From assembly GCA_003170935.1 (NCBI GenBank), contig PMYA01000104.1, positions 7,508-25,341 of the forward strand: 17,834 nt of DNA, in the 5' to 3' direction. Positions 14,999 to 17,834 of this stretch are shown here, one piece after another; position 1 is the stretch's first letter; each line of letters starts with the position of its first letter. The DNA is from Methanobacteriota archaeon. GTDB lineage: Archaea; Halobacteriota; Bog-38; Methanoflorentales; Methanoflorentaceae. The notes beneath the pieces were generated by a model. The model was not told the origin of the DNA and searched no databases. It saw only the letters and a program-made list of their open reading frames with translations. The position numbers and the translations under genes were made by a program.

Positions 14999-15556
14999 AT
15001 GGGATTTCTGGATTCATTGCTAGGACGGACGAAGGGTATAGCCCCAAAAGTGGACAGTTTGTTTTCAATGGCAACTGCCTACATCACGCTCAGCACTGAG
15101 TTTAGCTTGAGCTCAACGGGGAAGGCGGGGATCTGCTTCAAGCCTGTTGAATCAGGCGACTTTGATCAGGTTGAGAACGAGATAGTAGAGTTGCTTAAAA
15201 TAAGCGAAACCACTTTTGAGATCAAGCAAGATGAGTTTGGCTACGCGTGGGTTATCGTTGCTGACGCGCAGTTTGAGAATGTAGTTTCCGACATCCACGC
15301 AGTGAGCTCAACGCTTATCGACGGAGGATATGGCGAACAGGTCCTGTGTGCGGTTTTCCCATTTCGGAACCAAAAGAGTGTCTTTTGGATTTACAGTTAC
15401 AAACGTGGAAAATTTTATCCCTTTGTGCCAGTAGAGCCAAAGCAACACAAGCGCGATTACGCCTATGAGTTCAGACTTCGGTCAGTCTTACAGCGCGAGC
15501 TGCCGATAGAGCAAGAGCTCGAGCGTTGGTACCCTCTTTGGGATGTGCCGCTTTAG
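14999..15556 (+). CDS. pspAB: PspA-associated protein PspAB
   Basis: 185 residues, starting MGFLDSLLGRTK. It matches the PspAB family, found in archaea and actinobacteria beside pspA or htpX, with a domain of mixed strands and the pattern DEFGYAWVIV, GYGEQVLCAVFPF and YKRGKFYPFVP. Its biochemical role is not established; context links it to the phage-shock (envelope-stress) response. It runs convergently with pspAA and pspA, the stops separated by about 7 bases. A TATA-like GTAAAAAATTT at about 14964-14974 lies 25-30 bases ahead of ATG 14999, so the message is nearly leaderless. I rely on recall of the family pattern, not an alignment. Confidence 0.78.
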   Translation: MGFLDSLLGRTKGIAPKVDSLFSMATAYITLSTEFSLSSTGKAGICFKPVESGDFDQVENEIVELLKISETTFEIKQDEFGYAWVIVADAQFENVVSDIHAVSSTLIDGGYGEQVLCAVFPFRNQKSVFWIYSYKRGKFYPFVPVEPKQHKRDYAYEFRLRSVLQRELPIEQELERWYPLWDVPL

Positions 15557-15563
15557 TTGGTGG

Positions 15564-15842
15564 CTAGTCCGGAATAATGCCCTCTTTTGTGAACAACCTG
15601 CTTGCTTCTTTTAGTGTGATATCAGGCGACGGAACTATTAGATCTGAAGGACGGATTTCTGCTGGATCGAGTGGCGTGCCTTTCTCTCGAATGGTGTGAA
15701 TCATCTCTTTAAGGCATCTGTTGAATTCATCGACCTCCTCATTGCTGAGGTGATCGACCAAGCTACTATCGAGCTCATTGAGTTTGTCGAGATACTTGCT
15801 GTCGAGCACGTACTGGTTGTCGCCGAGGATGCGCACTATCAT
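15564..15842 (-). CDS. pspAA: PspA-associated protein PspAA
   Basis: 92 residues, MIVRILGDNQYVLDSKYLDKLNELD, with a beta start and then mostly helix, the pattern of the PspAA family that accompanies archaeal and actinobacterial PspA. Its ATG overlaps the pspA stop as ATGA, and GGAGG lies 8 bases upstream inside pspA, so translation is coupled. It probably binds PspA or tunes its membrane function; the mechanism is not known. DITLKEASRLFTKEGIIPD at the C-terminus is a helix ending. Convergent with pspAB. Confidence 0.82.
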   Translation of the reverse strand: MIVRILGDNQYVLDSKYLDKLNELDSSLVDHLSNEEVDEFNRCLKEMIHTIREKGTPLDPAEIRPSDLIVPSPDITLKEASRLFTKEGIIPD

Positions 15843-16579
15843 TGTTGAGCCTCCTGGGTCTCTTCCGTCTTGGCTTTCTTCTTTGTGGTGACCTCTTGCT
15901 TAAGAATCTGAAGTTCTTGATCAACCTCGTCGCTCGACTTAATCTTGCTGAGCTCCTCTTCGACCTTCGTCTGATCGCTCGTCAAATCTTCGAGCGTACC
16001 GGAGTCAATAAGTTCATCAAGCGCCTGTGATCGCGCTTTCATCGATTCTGTCTTTTCCTCAGCACGTTGAACTGACATCCCGACGTCAGCCATTTCCTCG
16101 GAGATCCCAGTAACAGACTCGGTGATTTTGACCTGCGCTTCTGCAGCTGAATACTGCGCCTTTATGGTCTCCTTCTTCGTTCGGAACGCCTCAACTTTGG
16201 CAGAAAGCTTCCTTTCGGTGTTCACGAGCTTAGTCTGTTCATTTTCGAGATCAGCAATCTGTGCCGTGAGTGATTCGATCTGCGCCATTGAGTCTTTTTT
16301 CCGCTCGAGCGCAATACGGGCGAGATCGTCGCGTCCAAGGTTAACTGCCTCGCGTGCCTGATTGTTCAGGCTTTCGACGTTTGACTCAAGTTTTGCCTTC
16401 TGAAGTTCAAGCCTCTTTTTCGCCGTAACGACGTCGGCAATGCCGCGCTTTACATTGGTTAACAGCTCGAGCTGCTTTTCATAAGAGTAATCGAGTGTTT
16501 CACGTGGGTCCTCGTGCCGATCAAGCAACGAGCTGATCTTTGCCTTAATCATCGTCATGAGACGATCAAATATTCCCAT
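15839..16579 (-). CDS. pspA: Phage shock protein A / IM30 family
   Basis: 246 residues, almost wholly helical. PspA/IM30 (ESCRT-III-related) proteins bind stressed membranes and keep the proton gradient. The start MGIFDRLMTMIKAKISSLLDR is the amphipathic membrane-binding helix; DPRETLDYSYEKQ is the family's DP.. motif; residues 30-170 are a long coiled coil rich in charged heptads; the last 40 residues are acidic then lysine-rich. A strong GGAGGAGGAG just upstream of the ATG marks the start, which contrasts with the leaderless neighbours. It forms an operon with pspAA. The divergent rpiA begins about 100 bases away. Confidence 0.95.
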   Translation of the reverse strand: MGIFDRLMTMIKAKISSLLDRHEDPRETLDYSYEKQLELLTNVKRGIADVVTAKKRLELQKAKLESNVESLNNQAREAVNLGRDDLARIALERKKDSMAQIESLTAQIADLENEQTKLVNTERKLSAKVEAFRTKKETIKAQYSAAEAQVKITESVTGISEEMADVGMSVQRAEEKTESMKARSQALDELIDSGTLEDLTSDQTKVEEELSKIKSSDEVDQELQILKQEVTTKKKAKTEETQEAQQ

Positions 16580-16583
16580 TTTC

Positions 16584-16593
16584 TCCTCCTCCG
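16584..16593 (-). promoter_or_regulatory. Strong ribosome binding site of pspA
   Basis: GGAGGAGGAG on the minus strand, 4 to 9 bases before ATG 16579. It is the longest Shine-Dalgarno in the window and suggests high expression of pspA. Confidence 0.55.
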
Positions 16594-16684
16594 TTTAGAT
16601 ATGTGGCGTATCTTACACAGTCTTATTCGTCAATTGTGCTTCTTGACTTAATAGTCGTTGTTGCGTAAGCGCGATAAAATCGAA

Positions 16685-17407
16685 ATGCCTAAGCCCAATC
16701 CAATCATCTGTTCCCCTATGGAGCCCTCACATATAGCGAAGGAAGCAGCTGGAAGGTCAATCGCGGAAATGGTCGAAGACGGAATGGTTGTAGGGCTCGG
16801 GACCGGGACCACAGCGGCGCGTGCGATCGCCCATTTGGGGCGGCGTATCGTTGACGAGGGGCTTTCCATAGCGGGCGTTCCAACGTCCCATCAGTCGATG
16901 CTGCTTGCGGTAAAGCATCGTGTCCCGCTTACCACCTTGTACGAGCACAAAATCGTTGATATCGCCCTCGACGGCGCTGATCAGGTCGATGCACACCTTA
17001 ACCTCATCAAAGGCGGCGGTGGAGCTCATACGCGTGAAAAAATCGTTGCCCGCTCAGCGAGGCGGTTTTGTGTTGCAGTCGATGCTTCAAAACGGGCGCC
17101 GCGTTTGAATCTGCCCGTACCTCTCGAAGTGTTGCCCGTTGCTTGTCCGCTCGTTCAGAACGAGGTCAATCAAATGGGGGCCACAGTAAAACTTCGGCAA
17201 TCTGAGAAAAACAGCGTCTCTGTTACCGATCAAGGGAACCTCATACTTGATGCGGATTTCGGATTTATTATGGATCCAGAAAAGTTAGCGAATGAGCTTT
17301 CCACTATAACTGGGGTAGTGGAACATGGAATTTTCGTTGACGTCAGCGAGGTACACGTGGCGACACTTGCTGGAAAAGCTGCCTCCGTTGAGGTCTTGAC
17401 GAGGTAA
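16685..17407 (+). CDS. rpiA: Ribose-5-phosphate isomerase A
   Basis: 240 residues. It interconverts ribose 5-phosphate and ribulose 5-phosphate, feeding nucleotide and RuMP-pathway sugars in archaea. Motifs: MVVGLGTGTTA (phosphate loop, about 34-44), ALDGADQVD (catalytic Asp), IKGGGGAHTREKIVA (catalytic Lys region) and PLEVLP. All are intact and the length is typical. ATG 16685 gives a short N-terminal extension (MPKPNPIICSP) before the usual beginning at MEPSHIAKEAAG (16718); TTG 16658 is a longer option. The true start may be 16718. It is divergent from pspA and convergent with the regulator gene. Confidence 0.95.
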   Translation: MPKPNPIICSPMEPSHIAKEAAGRSIAEMVEDGMVVGLGTGTTAARAIAHLGRRIVDEGLSIAGVPTSHQSMLLAVKHRVPLTTLYEHKIVDIALDGADQVDAHLNLIKGGGGAHTREKIVARSARRFCVAVDASKRAPRLNLPVPLEVLPVACPLVQNEVNQMGATVKLRQSEKNSVSVTDQGNLILDADFGFIMDPEKLANELSTITGVVEHGIFVDVSEVHVATLAGKAASVEVLTR

Positions 17408-17424
17408 TTCACACGCTGAGTGAA

Positions 17425-17817
17425 CTATTTATCTACTCCAATGGTTCGTGAAAGACTTCTTAGCATAGCGATAGTCTCTTCGTCATGCTGTGCGTCGCGT
17501 TTTCGCGAGTCGTCAAGAGAGTCGATGATGTCGCAGAGTTGCGTGGAGAGCCGGTAACACTTAAGCGGGCGGCCTTTGCCCTCTTTTTTTTGTTCCCACT
17601 CTTCAATCCATCCGCGTTCCCTCATTTCGCGCATCGCGATGCTAACTTCAGGTTGTCGCAAGCCGGCACCAAGCTCAATATTGCGGGAAACCGATTCATT
17701 GACGTTTGCTAAGTACACCAATGCTTTTGCTAAGTTCCTCTTGACTCCGACATTGCAAAGAAGGCTAGCCATCACCTCATCATCTTGGTCGAACACCGGT
17801 ACGGACTCGTCCCTCAT
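17425..17817 (-). CDS. Winged-helix transcriptional regulator
   Basis: 130 residues. Residues 25-92 form a winged helix-turn-helix: helix NLAKALVYLANV, recognition helix RQPEVSIAMREMRERGW (54-70), and wing KGRPLKCYRLS (81-91). The sequence GLRQPEVSIAM and the GRPxK wing resemble archaeal MarR/TrmB-like regulators. No ligand or metal domain is visible beyond a helical, charged C-terminus. An AAGGGGA site lies 6 bases before the ATG. The target is unknown; its end faces rpiA across 17 bases, which gives no clue to regulation. Confidence 0.8.
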   Translation of the reverse strand: MRDESVPVFDQDDEVMASLLCNVGVKRNLAKALVYLANVNESVSRNIELGAGLRQPEVSIAMREMRERGWIEEWEQKKEGKGRPLKCYRLSTQLCDIIDSLDDSRKRDAQHDEETIAMLRSLSRTIGVDK

Positions 17818-17834
17818 TATATTCCCCTTAGTAT

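Overview
This 17.8-kb window is archaeal. TATA-like boxes lie about 25-35 bases ahead of several genes that have almost no leader (nifB, the zinc-ribbon gene, the CAAX protease, htpX, pspAB). The proteins are archaeal types: a stand-alone NifB of about 300 residues, an iron-sulfur flavoprotein (Isf), a DUF89 protein with an N-terminal CxxC, archaeal-length RpiA, and PspAA/PspAB. NifB, a nitrogenase component-1-like protein and Isf together suggest a strict anaerobe, plausibly a methanogen- or ANME-like euryarchaeon. That placement is inference; no mcr gene or rRNA is present to prove it.

Layout. At 1-914 (-) is the N-terminal part of a type II P-type cation ATPase that runs off the left edge. 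At 1137-1460 (+) is an orphan small protein, followed by nifB (1781-2674, +). At 2925-6164 (-) is an envelope block: cardiolipin synthase, a YkuE-like metallophosphoesterase, and a holin-like four-helix protein whose C-terminal phosphatase domain is cut off. At 6447-7579 (-) an iron-sulfur flavoprotein overlaps or abuts a flavodoxin gene. A 51-residue zinc ribbon (7880-8035, -) is divergent from a two-gene unit (8237-9912, +): a nitrogenase component-1-like protein and, 2 bases later, a small trypsin-like protease with no signal peptide. Next are thiL (-) and a divergent DUF89 gene (+), then a CAAX-type intramembrane protease (-) divergent from htpX (+), an HAD hydrolase (-), an HMA-fold-like small protein (+), pspAB (+), pspAA and pspA (-), rpiA (+) and a winged-helix regulator (-).

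How the genes may work together. HtpX, the CPBP protease, PspA, PspAA and PspAB form a membrane-stress module. Cardiolipin synthase, the phosphoesterase and the holin/phosphatase protein also act at the membrane. Isf and flavodoxin form a small redox operon. The most unusual element is the nitrogenase-like/protease pair. The nitrogenase-like protein keeps cysteines at positions expected for the P-cluster-type site, plus a Cys and a His that may match the FeMo-cofactor ligands of NifD. No NifH or second component-1 gene is present, but NifB is 5.6 kb upstream.

Two minus-strand genes, the ATPase and isf, have well-placed Shine-Dalgarno sequences but no canonical start codon behind them.
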